NCBI RefSeq assembly: GCF_004923255.1
Contig: NZ_QYRT01000006.1
Location: 1 to 64,000, forward strand
DNA length: 64,000 bases
DNA from: Subtercola vilae
Lineage (GTDB): Bacteria; Actinomycetota; Actinomycetes; Actinomycetales; Microbacteriaceae
Direction: 5' to 3'
The notes under the pieces are model-generated. The model was given only the letters and a program-made list of their open reading frames with translations. It was not told the origin of the DNA and did not search any database. This document shows positions 1 through 10,364 of the stretch, piece after piece. Position 1 is the first letter of the stretch. Each line of letters starts with the position of its first letter. Both the position numbers and the translations under genes were made by a program.

Positions 1-1571
1 GGCCTGGTGAGCGGGGTGGGAGTTGCAGCGTATTCGAAGCCGGCGGGGGAGGTCCAGGTGATAGTGCCGGTGGCGGATTGCTCAATGTGCCAGTCGGTGT
101 GGTGTTTGACGTTGTGGTGGCTGGTGCAGAGCGGGGAGAGGTTGTTGTAGGCGGTTTCGCCGCCGTCGTTCCAGGCGATGGTGTGGTCGAGGTCTGCGGT
201 TGCGGATGACTCGCAGCTGAGAGGGAACGTGCATTCGGTGTGGGTGAGGCGAATGAGATCGTCGAGGTCGGGCGGTGGTTTGTATCGTTCTCGGCCGTAG
301 GTGAGCGCGCATCCGGTGATGGGGTCGGTGAGCACGCGAAGAAACGATGGCGCGCCCTGGACAAGGGTGAGGGCGGTTTGGCGATCAATGGGCCCGTATC
401 CCTCGAGGTGCGCGGGCTCGAGTCGGTCATTCTCGCGTTCGTGGTCGCGGCCGTGCTCGCGTTCGCGTTCGTGGCCGTGCTCGCGCTCGTGCCGGTACTC
501 GGGGTCGTGGCCGTCGGCCGGGAGGGTGTGGCCGAGGAGAGTGAGGGCGGGCACAGTGATGTGGACTCGGGCGCGGATTCCGCGGGTGCCGGCACCGATG
601 CCAGTACCGATGCCAGTACCGATGCCAGTACCGATGCCGGCACCGATGCTGCTGCCAGGGCAGTTCTCCATCCCTGAACCGGTACGGTCGCCGCTGGAGC
701 TGGAGCTGGAGCTGGAGCTGGAGCTGGAGCTGGAGCTGGAGCTGGAGCTGGAGCTGTCAGTGGTGCTCGTGTTGGTGGGGTCGGCGGCGGTGGTCTCGCC
801 GTTGAGGAGGAGGTCGCTCAGGGCGTCGACGCGGAGCTGGGTGAGGGTTCGGCGGTCGCCGGTGTTCTTGGTGGAGCGAGCGAGGTCGGTGGCGCGGTTG
901 TAGATGGCGACGGCTTCGACCGCGGGGAGGTAGTGGGTGAGGTAGGCCATGCCGTTGCTGGCGGGGTCGAGGTAGAGGCGACGGTGTGCGGCGGCGTCGA
1001 TGTGGCGTTGGATGGCGGTGGTGGGCTGGGCGTGCTCGGTGGCGGCTCGGGCGAGGTGATCGAGACGTTGGGGTGTGACGGTGCGTGCGGCGGGGAGGAG
1101 TTCTGCTTCGTAGATGGCGAGGCGGTCTTCGGGAAGGGCGGTGCTGTGTTGCACGATCTTCTCGGCGTGGCGGTAGGAGATCGTGCCGTTGGTTAGTGCC
1201 GTGAAAGTGTTGGTGAAGTGGCCGTGGAGAGCCTGACTGGTGTGCACGAGGCGGCGGGCGTCGGCTTCGGAGTGATGGAGGGCGACGGCGAGTTCGGTGA
1301 CGATCTGGCGCTCGGCAACGACGTCGGATGACCATCGGGGGCCGGCGACGGTCGTGTCGGTGGTGTGGAGCGCGAGGCCGGCGAGACGGGCCTGCTCGAC
1401 AAGGGTGGTGTGCCGGGCATGGGCTGTGGCGAGGGCGCGGTGGCTCGCCACGACGGCGGTGACGGCGGCGGCGAAGCGATCGCGCCGCGATGATGCGGGG
1501 TGCAGCGGTGTCGTCAGCGGTCGGGCGGTATGGGTTTCACCTCGCTCTAAGGCGAGAATTGCTCGGGACAT
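1..1571 (-). CDS. DUF222 domain-containing HNH endonuclease (13E12 family), 3' end off the window
   Basis: The reading frame stays open from an ATG at 1571 to the left edge, about 523 residues, with the C-terminus missing. The N-terminal ~300 residues look like the helical DUF222 region. The visible C-terminal part has the HNH-type pattern YGRERYKPP, two Cys (ECTFPLSC), LDHTIAWNDGG and LCTSHH, which suits a His-metal nuclease. Between the two lies a low-complexity linker: 21 consecutive serines, a (GIGT)n stretch and an alternating Arg/Glu/His stretch (HERERERG-like). Such genes are abundant, often multicopy and variable in actinobacteria (REP13E12 in mycobacteria). Their cellular role is not established. 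A second, different member lies at the other end of the window. The family call is firm; any function beyond probable DNA cleavage is unknown. Confidence 0.88.
   Translation of the reverse strand, partial: MSRAILALERGETHTARPLTTPLHPASSRRDRFAAAVTAVVASHRALATAHARHTTLVEQARLAGLALHTTDTTVAGPRWSSDVVAERQIVTELAVALHHSEADARRLVHTSQALHGHFTNTFTALTNGTISYRHAEKIVQHSTALPEDRLAIYEAELLPAARTVTPQRLDHLARAATEHAQPTTAIQRHIDAAAHRRLYLDPASNGMAYLTHYLPAVEAVAIYNRATDLARSTKNTGDRRTLTQLRVDALSDLLLNGETTAADPTNTSTTDSSSSSSSSSSSSSSSSSSSSSGDRTGSGMENCPGSSIGAGIGTGIGTGIGTGIGAGTRGIRARVHITVPALTLLGHTLPADGHDPEYRHEREHGHEREREHGRDHERENDRLEPAHLEGYGPIDRQTALTLVQGAPSFLRVLTDPITGCALTYGRERYKPPPDLDDLIRLTHTECTFPLSCESSATADLDHTIAWNDGGETAYNNLSPLCTSHHNVKHHTDWHIEQSATGTITWTSPAGFEYAATPTPLTR
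597..644. repeat. Four 12-bp tandem repeats inside the DUF222/HNH gene
   Basis: Three exact copies of GATGCCAGTACC and one variant (GATGCCGGCACC) stand head to tail. On the minus strand they encode repeated Gly-Ile-Gly-Thr in the linker between the DUF222 and HNH parts. The unit is a multiple of three, so copy-number change would keep the frame. Confidence 0.9.
693..755. repeat. Hexanucleotide (GCTGGA)n microsatellite encoding 21 serines
   Basis: About ten and a half copies of a 6-bp unit, read on the minus strand as alternating AGC and TCC codons, give an uninterrupted run of 21 serines. It sits in the interdomain linker of the DUF222/HNH protein. It is directly visible in the sequence and is a candidate site for replication slippage. 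Confidence 0.95.
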
Positions 1572-1741
1572 GCGCCAATTCAAGCACTGATTTCAGGGGC
1601 ACGGGGGTGGAGGCGGCAATCTGTGGAAAGGTCGTTGCGGGCTCCGATTGTGGACGAGTAGTGCCGACAATGGTGCATGCCGGCCGCCCGGCATCGAGCC
1701 GCATCGAGCCGAGCCGCACCGAGCCGAGCCGAGAATATTCA

Positions 1742-1768
1742 TTTGCACTTTCTTAGTTAAAGTGCAAA
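1742..1768. promoter_or_regulatory. Perfect inverted repeat, probable TetR operator
   Basis: TTTGCACTTT and AAAGTGCAAA form a perfect 10-bp inverted repeat around a 7-bp centre. It ends nine bases before the start codon of the TetR gene. Such dyads directly upstream of a tetR-transporter pair are normally the autoregulatory operator. There is no convincing Shine-Dalgarno in the short leader, so the transcript may be leaderless or nearly so. Confidence 0.75.
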
Positions 1769-1777
1769 GTTGGTCTC

Positions 1778-4224
<2,447 letters not shown>

Positions 4225-4243
4225 GTCGACATGTCGGGCGGTG

Positions 4244-4435
4244 TCAGCCGTCGTTGACGTCGGTCGACTCGTCGTCGGTTGCAGCATCTGGCTCGTCGGG
4301 TTCAGGCTCATCGGCGATGGTCGGGTCGACCCCTGACGGCACGGCGTCGGTGGTCGGGCCGTTGCCGACGACTCCTTCGCCGTCGGGGTAGCCAGCAGAA
4401 TCGGGGTACTCGGGAGAAGCGGTGCTTTCAGACAT
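4244..4435 (-). CDS. Small acidic hypothetical protein (63 aa)
   Basis: A short frame starts at MSESTASPEYPDSAGYPDG and ends in an acidic tail (DEPEPDEPDAATDDESTDVNDG). It is rich in Asp, Glu, Pro and Ser, without hydrophobic segments or Cys, and probably disordered. Similar short acidic proteins are common in Microbacteriaceae annotations. I do not recognise a domain. It lies in the same direction as the small membrane protein upstream (54-bp gap), so they may share a transcript. Composition and codon use support coding, but there is no strong ribosome-binding site. Confidence 0.5.
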   Translation of the reverse strand: MSESTASPEYPDSAGYPDGEGVVGNGPTTDAVPSGVDPTIADEPEPDEPDAATDDESTDVNDG

Positions 4436-4488
4436 GGCTTCACGATACCCGCCGACTGCGAGAGCGTCGAGGGGGCCTGGCCTGTGGG

Positions 4489-4842
4489 TCAGATCTGGTT
4501 GGCCGCGATGATGAGCAGCGTCACAAGTGCCACGGCGGCAATGGTCAGCATCAGGGCGGCGAGGATGCCCAGCCGCAGCCGGCCGCGACGGGTGACCAAC
4601 TGGGTGATGACCATGCCCGCGTACAGGAGCACCACCACTGCGAGGGCGATGGCCGCGAGGCCGTGCGGTTCGAACGGCAGCACCCAGATGAGCACCGCGG
4701 CGGCGATGAGGGCGAAGAGGCCGCCCACGATGAGCCACATGCGCCCGGTCGAGGTGGTGAGCGAGGGCTGGTTGGTCACCTTGGTGGGGTCGAGTGGTTC
4801 ACGCAGTTCACGCGGTTCACGCGGTTCGGATGGGAGCGTCAT
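4489..4842 (-). CDS. Small integral membrane protein, function unknown
   Basis: A 117-residue protein with a charged Pro/Arg/Glu-rich N-terminus (EPREPRELREP) encoded by 9-bp imperfect repeats. Three predicted membrane segments follow, at about residues 35-57, 62-82 and 90-115, the last starting after an Arg-rich loop (TRRGRLRLG). No enzymatic motif is visible. It is oriented away from the dienelactone hydrolase gene and towards the small acidic protein gene. The N-terminus faces a promoter region shared with the divergent hydrolase gene. The function is unknown. Confidence 0.7.
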   Translation of the reverse strand: MTLPSEPREPRELREPLDPTKVTNQPSLTTSTGRMWLIVGGLFALIAAAVLIWVLPFEPHGLAAIALAVVVLLYAGMVITQLVTRRGRLRLGILAALMLTIAAVALVTLLIIAANQI

Positions 4843-4946
4843 GCCGGGCCTCTCTCAAGAGTCGTCCCTGTCTCAGGAATCGTTCATCTCTGAGCGTACG
4901 ATTATTGAACGCCCAATGGGGCGACGCCTTCGGTTCAGGAGATAAC

Positions 4947-5741
4947 GTGCCAGTTGAATATTCCGCTCCCCTCTCTGCCGGCCTCACGGCCCTGCTCGAT
5001 TCGGTGCCCGAAACGGCGCCCATCGAAACCGCCGCCATCGAGTACCACGATGACGGCACCGCCTTCGGTGGGTTCGTTGCCAGGCCGGCGGGTGCTGATG
5101 CGGTGCCGCTGCGGCCCGGGGTGCTGGTCATCTCCGACTGGTCGGGCCTCGGCGACCACGCCAAGGTGAGGGCACAGATGCTGGCGCGCCTCGGCTACAT
5201 CGCTCTGGCGGGCGATGTCTACGGGGGCGGCCAGTTGCTCGGCGACGATGAAGCCCCGGCGGCGGCCGGAAGATTCTATGGCGACACCGAGCTGTTTCGG
5301 GAGCGCATGCGCTCGAACCTCGAGAGACTCCGCAGCGAACCGGGTGTCGACACCGAGCGCATCGCGGTGATGGGGTACTGCTTCGGCGGCAGCGCTGCGC
5401 TCGAGCTCGCCCGCGACGGGGCAGAGGTCGCCGGGGTGGTGTCATTCCACGGCAGGCTCGCCACCGGGCATCCGGCAGCCGAAGGCGCTGTGCGGTCGCC
5501 CGTGCTGGTACTCACCGGGGCGAACGACCCGGTCGTTCCCGACGAGCAGGTCGTCGCGTTCGAGAACGAGCTGAGGGAATCCGGGGCCGCCGACTGGCAG
5601 GTGGTCAGTTACAGCGGCGCAATGCACGCGTTCACCATGCCCGACGCCAATTCGCCCGAGTATGGCGCCGCGTTCGACGCTCACGCGAACCAGCGCTCAT
5701 GGGTGGCCATGCGGGCGTTCTTCGATGAGATCTTCGCGTGA
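4947..5741 (+). CDS. Dienelactone hydrolase family protein
   Basis: The 264-residue alpha/beta hydrolase starts at GTG 4947, chosen because AGGAG lies six bases upstream; a longer in-frame extension has no such site. The catalytic triad of the dienelactone hydrolase family is visible: Cys145 in GYCFGG, Asp194 in GANDPVVP and His227 in GAMHAFTMP. The nucleophile elbow carries Cys rather than Ser, as in ClcD-type enzymes. Family members hydrolyse dienelactones in chloroaromatic degradation, or other lactones and esters. No other aromatic-degradation gene is nearby, so the natural substrate is unknown. It is probably cytoplasmic, with no signal peptide. Confidence 0.87.
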   Translation: MPVEYSAPLSAGLTALLDSVPETAPIETAAIEYHDDGTAFGGFVARPAGADAVPLRPGVLVISDWSGLGDHAKVRAQMLARLGYIALAGDVYGGGQLLGDDEAPAAAGRFYGDTELFRERMRSNLERLRSEPGVDTERIAVMGYCFGGSAALELARDGAEVAGVVSFHGRLATGHPAAEGAVRSPVLVLTGANDPVVPDEQVVAFENELRESGAADWQVVSYSGAMHAFTMPDANSPEYGAAFDAHANQRSWVAMRAFFDEIFA

Positions 5742-5780
5742 GCATCTACACGTGAACGAGCGGGTCAGAGCGGCGGAAGG

Positions 5781-6059
5781 GTGGGTGGTGTCGTGAAGCG
5801 GGCATCCGGAGCGCCGATGACACTCAGCGAGGCGAAACGCATCGAAGCGCATTTTGCGAACGGCACACTCGACCCCGATCTGCCGGGTACCCGCGAGATC
5901 GTCAACGAGGCGCACCGCGTTCACGTGAACGCCATGCTCTGGGGCTCGACCCGAGCCGAGCCGCACCGGCGGCGGGTCAGGGGCGGTATCGCGCTCGGAA
6001 TCGGCATGGTGGTGGCGACGGTGGGCGGGTTCTGCGTACCGTTCCTGGCGTCACGCTGA
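5781..6059 (+). CDS. Hypothetical single-pass membrane protein
   Basis: This frame encodes up to 92 residues from GTG 5781; GTG 5793 is an alternative that fits the GGAAGG upstream better. The N-terminal half is soluble and helical (LSEAKRIEAHFANG). After a basic stretch (HRRRVRGG) comes one hydrophobic segment (IALGIGMVVATVGGFCVPFL) that ends the protein. This suggests a C-tail-anchored membrane protein. It ends four bases before the end of a convergent gene. No recognised domain. Confidence 0.55.
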   Translation: MGGVVKRASGAPMTLSEAKRIEAHFANGTLDPDLPGTREIVNEAHRVHVNAMLWGSTRAEPHRRRVRGGIALGIGMVVATVGGFCVPFLASR

Positions 6060-6063
6060 GGCG

Positions 6064-6429
6064 CTACTCCCGCTCTCGTGACCGTGACCGCTCGGCGAAC
6101 CAGCCGTGCTCACCCAGCATGCGCCAGACGGTGGTGGTGAGTTCGGGGTACTGCAGCGCGATCTGCCGCAGCAGGCGATACTCGCGCGCCGATGATCCGC
6201 GTTGGCCGTCGTTCGCCGTGATGGCGTCGGCTCGCAGCAGGTAGACCACGAGCTCGTCAGTGCTCGGCATCTCGTGCACGAATTCCCACGGGTCTTCGCC
6301 CGACCGCAGCCGGTCGTTGACGACGGTGTCGAGTTCTTCGCGGGCCTCGGCGCGCAGCACTTCGAGGCTCGCCCGGTTGCGTGGCGGGGACGAGTTCTGA
6401 TGCTCGTTCGGTTGTGCGTTCTGCTCCAC
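6064..6429 (-). CDS. Conserved hypothetical protein (121 aa)
   Basis: A small soluble, charged protein with a mostly helical central region (LEVLRAEAREELDTVVNDRL), the aromatic patch EDPWEFVHEMPST, and an Arg/Glu-rich C-terminal tail (RSRSRERE). It has no signal peptide, membrane segment or Cys. I do not recognise a named domain. The composition is typical of real coding sequence, and the gene faces the divergent exported lysozyme-like gene and converges on the small membrane protein gene. Confidence 0.6.
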   Translation of the reverse strand: MEQNAQPNEHQNSSPPRNRASLEVLRAEAREELDTVVNDRLRSGEDPWEFVHEMPSTDELVVYLLRADAITANDGQRGSSAREYRLLRQIALQYPELTTTVWRMLGEHGWFAERSRSRERE

Positions 6430-6586
6430 CCCTTCAGCCTAAACACCGTTTCTGTGTGCGGAGTACCGGGGTGAATGACATCTGCAGGCTTCTGTCAGCC
6501 CACGCCAACCACACAGTGATGCGCGTCTCGTAGGCTCGTCGGGTGCAGACGCCCGTCTGTCGTTCCCGAAGAGAGAAGTAGCCCCC

Positions 6587-7174
6587 ATGCGAGCTCGCGC
6601 GAGTCTGATCGTTGCCGGCGCGGTTCTCGCGTGCGCCATCGGCGGCACCGCGCTCGTGGTGAACCTCTTCGGCTCGGGCTCGAACCCATTCGCTTCCAAG
6701 GTGACGAGCGCCACCGCCCTCACCTGCCCGGCCGCGGCCGACGTCACGGTGGGCAGCATCACGGTGCCTGCTGGGCCCGTCGCCGGGTACTGCCAGGCGC
6801 AACTGGTGAACGCGGCCGAGATCATGAACGCCGGTGACACGATGGGGGTGGGTCCACACACAAAGGCGATCGGCGTGATGACGGCTATGGGTGAGTCGGG
6901 TCTTCGCAACCTCGACTACGGCGACGCGGCGGGAGCCGACAGCCGCGGCCTTTTTCAGCAGCGCGACAACGGCGCGTGGGGTACCCTGGCCGACCGCATG
7001 GATCCGTACACCGCGGCCGTGAACTTCTTCGGCGCGCTCGAGGCCCTGCCCGACTGGACCAGCCTCACCCCTACAGAGGCTGCTCACGCCGTGCAGGTGA
7101 ACGCCGACCCGAACTACTATGCGAACTATTTCGCTGACGCAGAGACGGTGGTCACGACGCTGTCGGGCCGGTAA
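6587..7174 (+). CDS. Exported lysozyme-like (SLT-fold) cell-wall protein
   Basis: The 195-residue protein has an N-terminal hydrophobic segment at about residues 5-27 that may be a signal peptide or membrane anchor. It then has the actinobacterial lysozyme-like motif: AMGESGLRNLDYGD, followed by DSRGLFQQRDNGAWGT and MDPYTAAVNFFGAL. This pattern is common in peptidoglycan-active proteins of actinobacteria, often as a domain in M23 or NlpC/P60 proteins. Here it stands alone. The Glu in GESGL is the expected acid catalyst. A role in murein turnover is likely but inferred from family only. The gene is convergent with the response regulator gene that follows. Confidence 0.75.
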   Translation: MRARASLIVAGAVLACAIGGTALVVNLFGSGSNPFASKVTSATALTCPAAADVTVGSITVPAGPVAGYCQAQLVNAAEIMNAGDTMGVGPHTKAIGVMTAMGESGLRNLDYGDAAGADSRGLFQQRDNGAWGTLADRMDPYTAAVNFFGALEALPDWTSLTPTEAAHAVQVNADPNYYANYFADAETVVTTLSGR

Positions 7175-7221
7175 CGAACCGCGCCAGGAAGGCGTGCCAT
7201 CCAGAAGACCTGACGACCGTG

Positions 7222-7908
7222 TCAGACGAGCCCGTGCTGGTACGCGAAGATCACCAGCTGAACCCGGTCGCGCAGTTCGAGTTTGCCGAGGATGCGGCTC
7301 ACGTGCGTCTTCACGGTGGCCTCGCTGAGGTGCAGCTCGCCCGCGATCTCGGCGTTGCTCAGACCGCGGGCGACAAGGTCGAACAGATCGCGCTCGCGCG
7401 GGGTGAGCAGCGAGAGGGTGTCTTCGCGATTGGAGCCGGCGCCCGAGCCAGTATCGACAGGCGAGGCGAAGCGCCGCACGAGGTTCGCAGTGGCGCCCGG
7501 GGCGATGACGGCGTTGCCCGCGTGAACCGTGCGAATGGCCGCCAGCAGAAACTCGGGGTTGGTCGTTTTCAGCAGAAACCCGCTCGCGCCGGCGTTGATG
7601 GCGCGAAAGGTCTTGTCGTCGAGGTCGAAGGTGGTCAAGACGATGATCCGCGGCACCGTTTCGGCCGCCGGATGCCCGGGCCGACCCTGCACGATCAAGC
7701 CGGTGGCCTCGATTCCGCCCATCTCGGGCATCTCGAGATCCATCAGCACCACGTCGACAGGGGTTGAAGCGCTGAGCGCGACCGCCTCCGCACCGTTGGA
7801 GGCCTCCCACCGCACGCTGAGGTCGGGTTGCGAGTTGATCACCATGGCGATGCCCGCCCGGAACAGCGGCTGATCATCGGTGAGGCCTACGCGAATCTCG
7901 GCGGTCAT
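7222..7908 (-). CDS. NarL/FixJ-type response regulator
   Basis: The 228-residue protein has an N-terminal receiver domain with the acidic pair in VGLTDDQPLF, the phospho-acceptor Asp in VDVVLMDLEMPEMGG (about residue 56) and Lys in FLLKTTNPEF. The C-terminal LuxR-type helix-turn-helix reads LTPRERDLFDLVARGLSNAEIAGELHLSEATVKTHVSRIL, in two adjoining parts. The start codon overlaps the stop of the upstream histidine kinase gene (ATGA), so the two form one operon and signalling pair. The target genes cannot be deduced. A linker of about 15 residues rich in Gly/Ser precedes the HTH. Confidence 0.92.
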   Translation of the reverse strand: MTAEIRVGLTDDQPLFRAGIAMVINSQPDLSVRWEASNGAEAVALSASTPVDVVLMDLEMPEMGGIEATGLIVQGRPGHPAAETVPRIIVLTTFDLDDKTFRAINAGASGFLLKTTNPEFLLAAIRTVHAGNAVIAPGATANLVRRFASPVDTGSGAGSNREDTLSLLTPRERDLFDLVARGLSNAEIAGELHLSEATVKTHVSRILGKLELRDRVQLVIFAYQHGLV

Positions 7909-9161
7909 CTGCTGCTCTCACTGGGGAAGGGGGTGCGGGGCTGGGTGGGGAGATGCTGAAGGGGTGAGGCTGAGGAGTACGGCAGGTAGCCACGAACGCG
8001 AAAGCCTCGGGAGACGTCGGTGCGAGGCCCGGTTTCGACCCCGCCGCCCAGCAGGCGCATGCGCTCGGTCATGCCGATGAGCCCCTGGCCCGATGTGCCG
8101 ATGAGGCTGCGAGTGCCTGTGCCCGGCTCGTCGGTCAGCACGTCGAAGTGAACGGCGCTCGCCTGCCAGTCGAGCCGCAGGTCGACCGCCGACCCGTGCC
8201 CGCCGTGCTTGATCGCGTTCGTGAGGCTCTCCTGAAGAACGCGGAACAGCGCCAGCTCGTGGGCCGCGCTGAGCGCCACCCGGGAGCCCGTCTCGGTGAC
8301 GGTCACGGCGAGCCCGGCATCCCTGACGCTTGCCACCATGACGCCGAGCCCTGCCGCGCCGAGCGCCGGCCGCGCCGCCGGATCGCGCGGCTCTCGCAGC
8401 ACGCTCAGCAGTTCGTGCACGTCGTCGAGCGCTGCCCGGGCCGTGCGGCCGATGGTCTCGAGCGCACGGGTCTCCGCCTCGGGGTCTGCGGCTTTCGCGT
8501 ACCGAGCCCCGTCAGACTGCGCGATGACCACGGCCAGGGCATGACCGATGAGGTCGTGCATCTCGCGGCTGAGCAGGGCGCGCTCGCGTTCCTCGGCGAG
8601 CGTCGCCTCGGCCATGATGCGGTCGTGCAGCCGCCCGAGTCGTTGGCCGGCCGCGGCCCGTCTGTTGCGTACGAGCACTCCGAGCGCCCAGAAGAGCGCC
8701 AGCGCCGCAGCGATGACCGCGCTGACGAGCACGAAGTAGACCCCGCGGTAGAACGGATCGGTGGGCAGCAGTGCGCTGTCGCTCGTCTTCGGGGCGAAGA
8801 GAACGAGCCGGGCGCCGGCCACCGCACCGCCCACTACGCTCGAAGCGAGGCCCGCCCAGCGAACGAATCTCTGCTCGGTGAGGCCGGTGGCGAAGACCGC
8901 GCCGAGAATCAGGATGTCTCCGAGAATCAGCCCGTCGACGGTACCGATCTGCACCAGCGCCCCGACCCAGGCGATCGCGAGGCCGAGGCCGGGCATCCGG
9001 CGCCAGAAAGCGAGCGAGAGGGCGAAGACGATGTCGATGAGCATGCCAGGGACGCCGTCACGCACGAAATCGGCTGCGCCGAACAGGGCGAAGGCGAGAA
9101 CCGCGATGGCCGCGTCGGCCAGCCGGGGGTGTGATTCGAACCAGGCCAGCACAGTCGACAC
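7905..9161 (-). CDS. Sensor histidine kinase (HPK7, DesK/NarX-like)
   Basis: This 418-residue protein starts at GTG 9161. Its N-terminal half has five or six membrane helices without a large extracellular loop. The dimerisation/phosphoacceptor motif EMHDLIGHALAVVIAQ (HisKA_3) follows, then an HATPase domain with the N-box LQESLTNAIKHG and the G-box GQGLIGMTERMRLLGG. It belongs with the downstream NarL-type regulator, whose start it overlaps. This class senses membrane or cell-envelope states in Gram-positive bacteria. The actual signal is unknown. The gene is divergent from the iron-importer operon, with about 137 bp between the start codons. Confidence 0.9.
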   Translation of the reverse strand: MSTVLAWFESHPRLADAAIAVLAFALFGAADFVRDGVPGMLIDIVFALSLAFWRRMPGLGLAIAWVGALVQIGTVDGLILGDILILGAVFATGLTEQRFVRWAGLASSVVGGAVAGARLVLFAPKTSDSALLPTDPFYRGVYFVLVSAVIAAALALFWALGVLVRNRRAAAGQRLGRLHDRIMAEATLAEERERALLSREMHDLIGHALAVVIAQSDGARYAKAADPEAETRALETIGRTARAALDDVHELLSVLREPRDPAARPALGAAGLGVMVASVRDAGLAVTVTETGSRVALSAAHELALFRVLQESLTNAIKHGGHGSAVDLRLDWQASAVHFDVLTDEPGTGTRSLIGTSGQGLIGMTERMRLLGGGVETGPRTDVSRGFRVRGYLPYSSASPLQHLPTQPRTPFPSESSR

Positions 9162-9237
9162 TCTAGCCGTGCTGGAACCTAACGAGATGTGTGCGGGTTT
9201 CGTTCAATCCCGTCTGCACCACCCGAACGGCCGAAGG

Positions 9238-9256
9238 TTAGGTTAGGGTTACCTTT
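9238..9256. promoter_or_regulatory. DtxR/IdeR-like iron box
   Basis: TTAGGTTAGGGTTACCTTT matches 15 of 19 positions of the known IdeR/DtxR consensus (TTAGGTTAGGCTAACCTAA). It lies 43 bases upstream of the start codon of the iron-importer lipoprotein. This predicts repression of the importer by the Fe2+-loaded regulator. The match was scored by eye. Confidence 0.72.
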
Positions 9257-9298
9257 GTTCGATCTTTCGTGCTCTCACAGAAAAGACCCTGTACTGCC

Positions 9299-10354
9299 AT
9301 GAACCGCCTTCCCCTCGTTTTCGCCGCCGCTCTAGCCGCAACTGCGCTGACGCTCACCGGATGCTCGTCTGCGAGCACCACGCCGGCCGCCACCGCCGGG
9401 GCGACCGGCGCCGCCTCGTTCTCGGGAACGAGTCTCACGGTCTACAACGCCCAGCACGAAGAACTCACCCAGGAGTGGGCTGACGAGTTCACGAAGGAGA
9501 CAGGCGTCACCGTAACGCTCCGCAACGGTTCTGACTCTGAACTCGGCAACCAGATCATCGCCGAAGGCGCCGCGTCGCCGGCCGATGTGTTTCTCGCCGA
9601 GAACTCACCCTCGATGTCGCTGGTCGAGAATGCCGGGCTGTTCGCCGCCATCGACGCCGACACGCTGGCTCAGGTTCCCACCGCGTACAAGCCTTCGACC
9701 GGCAAGTGGACGGGCATCGCTGCCCGTTCGACGGTGGTCGTCTACAACCCGTCGCTGATCAGTGAGGCCGAACTGCCCGCGTCGCTGCTCGACCTGGCCG
9801 ACGCGAAATACAAGGGCAAGTGGGCTGCGTCACCCGGCGGCGCCGACTTCCAGGCCATCGTCTCTGCACTGCTCGCCGAGAAGGGGCATGACGCGACGCT
9901 GGCATGGCTCACCTCGATGAAAGCCAACTTCACCGCGTACAAGGGCAACAGCACCGTCATGAAGGCGGTCAATGCCGGCGAGATTCCGCTCGGGGTGATC
10001 TACCACTATTACTGGTTCATCGACCAGGCCGGCACCAAGGAGAACAGCCTCAACACGAAGCTGCACTACATCAAGAACGAAGATCCGGGTGCATTCGTCA
10101 GCGTTTCCGGCGGCGGTGTGCTCGCTTCGAGCAAGAACCAGGCGGCAGCGCAGGCGTTCGTGAAGTTCATCACGGGCAAGGCCGGCCAGGGCATCCTGCA
10201 GACCGGAACGAGCTTCGAATACCCCGTTGCCAGCGAGGTCGCACCGAACCCCGCACTGCCGACGTTGGCTTCGCTCGAAGCACCCACCATCGACCCCTCT
10301 ACGCTGAACAGCACAGAGGTTACCGATCTCATGACGCAGGCGGGCCTGCTGTAG
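9299..10354 (+). CDS. Ferric-iron ABC transporter substrate-binding lipoprotein
   Basis: The protein begins at ATG 9299 with a lipoprotein signal peptide ending in the lipobox LTGCSS; an upstream in-frame start would only add residues before this signal. The mature part is a type-2 periplasmic-binding fold of the FbpA/SfuA family: LTVYNAQHEELTQEWADEF, then DVFLAENSPSMSLVENAGLF, with the Tyr-rich IYHYYWFIDQAG region that coordinates Fe3+ in FbpA proteins. It would capture ferric iron outside the membrane and pass it to the permease encoded next. The iron box upstream supports an iron role. Confidence 0.88.
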   Translation: MNRLPLVFAAALAATALTLTGCSSASTTPAATAGATGAASFSGTSLTVYNAQHEELTQEWADEFTKETGVTVTLRNGSDSELGNQIIAEGAASPADVFLAENSPSMSLVENAGLFAAIDADTLAQVPTAYKPSTGKWTGIAARSTVVVYNPSLISEAELPASLLDLADAKYKGKWAASPGGADFQAIVSALLAEKGHDATLAWLTSMKANFTAYKGNSTVMKAVNAGEIPLGVIYHYYWFIDQAGTKENSLNTKLHYIKNEDPGAFVSVSGGGVLASSKNQAAAQAFVKFITGKAGQGILQTGTSFEYPVASEVAPNPALPTLASLEAPTIDPSTLNSTEVTDLMTQAGLL

Positions 10355-10364
10355 TCGAAACCCT

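Noticed and set aside
301-903. Plus-strand frame with (Met-Pro-Val-Pro)n and (Leu-Glu)n repeats
   Set aside because: It is the antisense reading of the repeats in the DUF222/HNH gene. The minus-strand frame has the recognisable domains.
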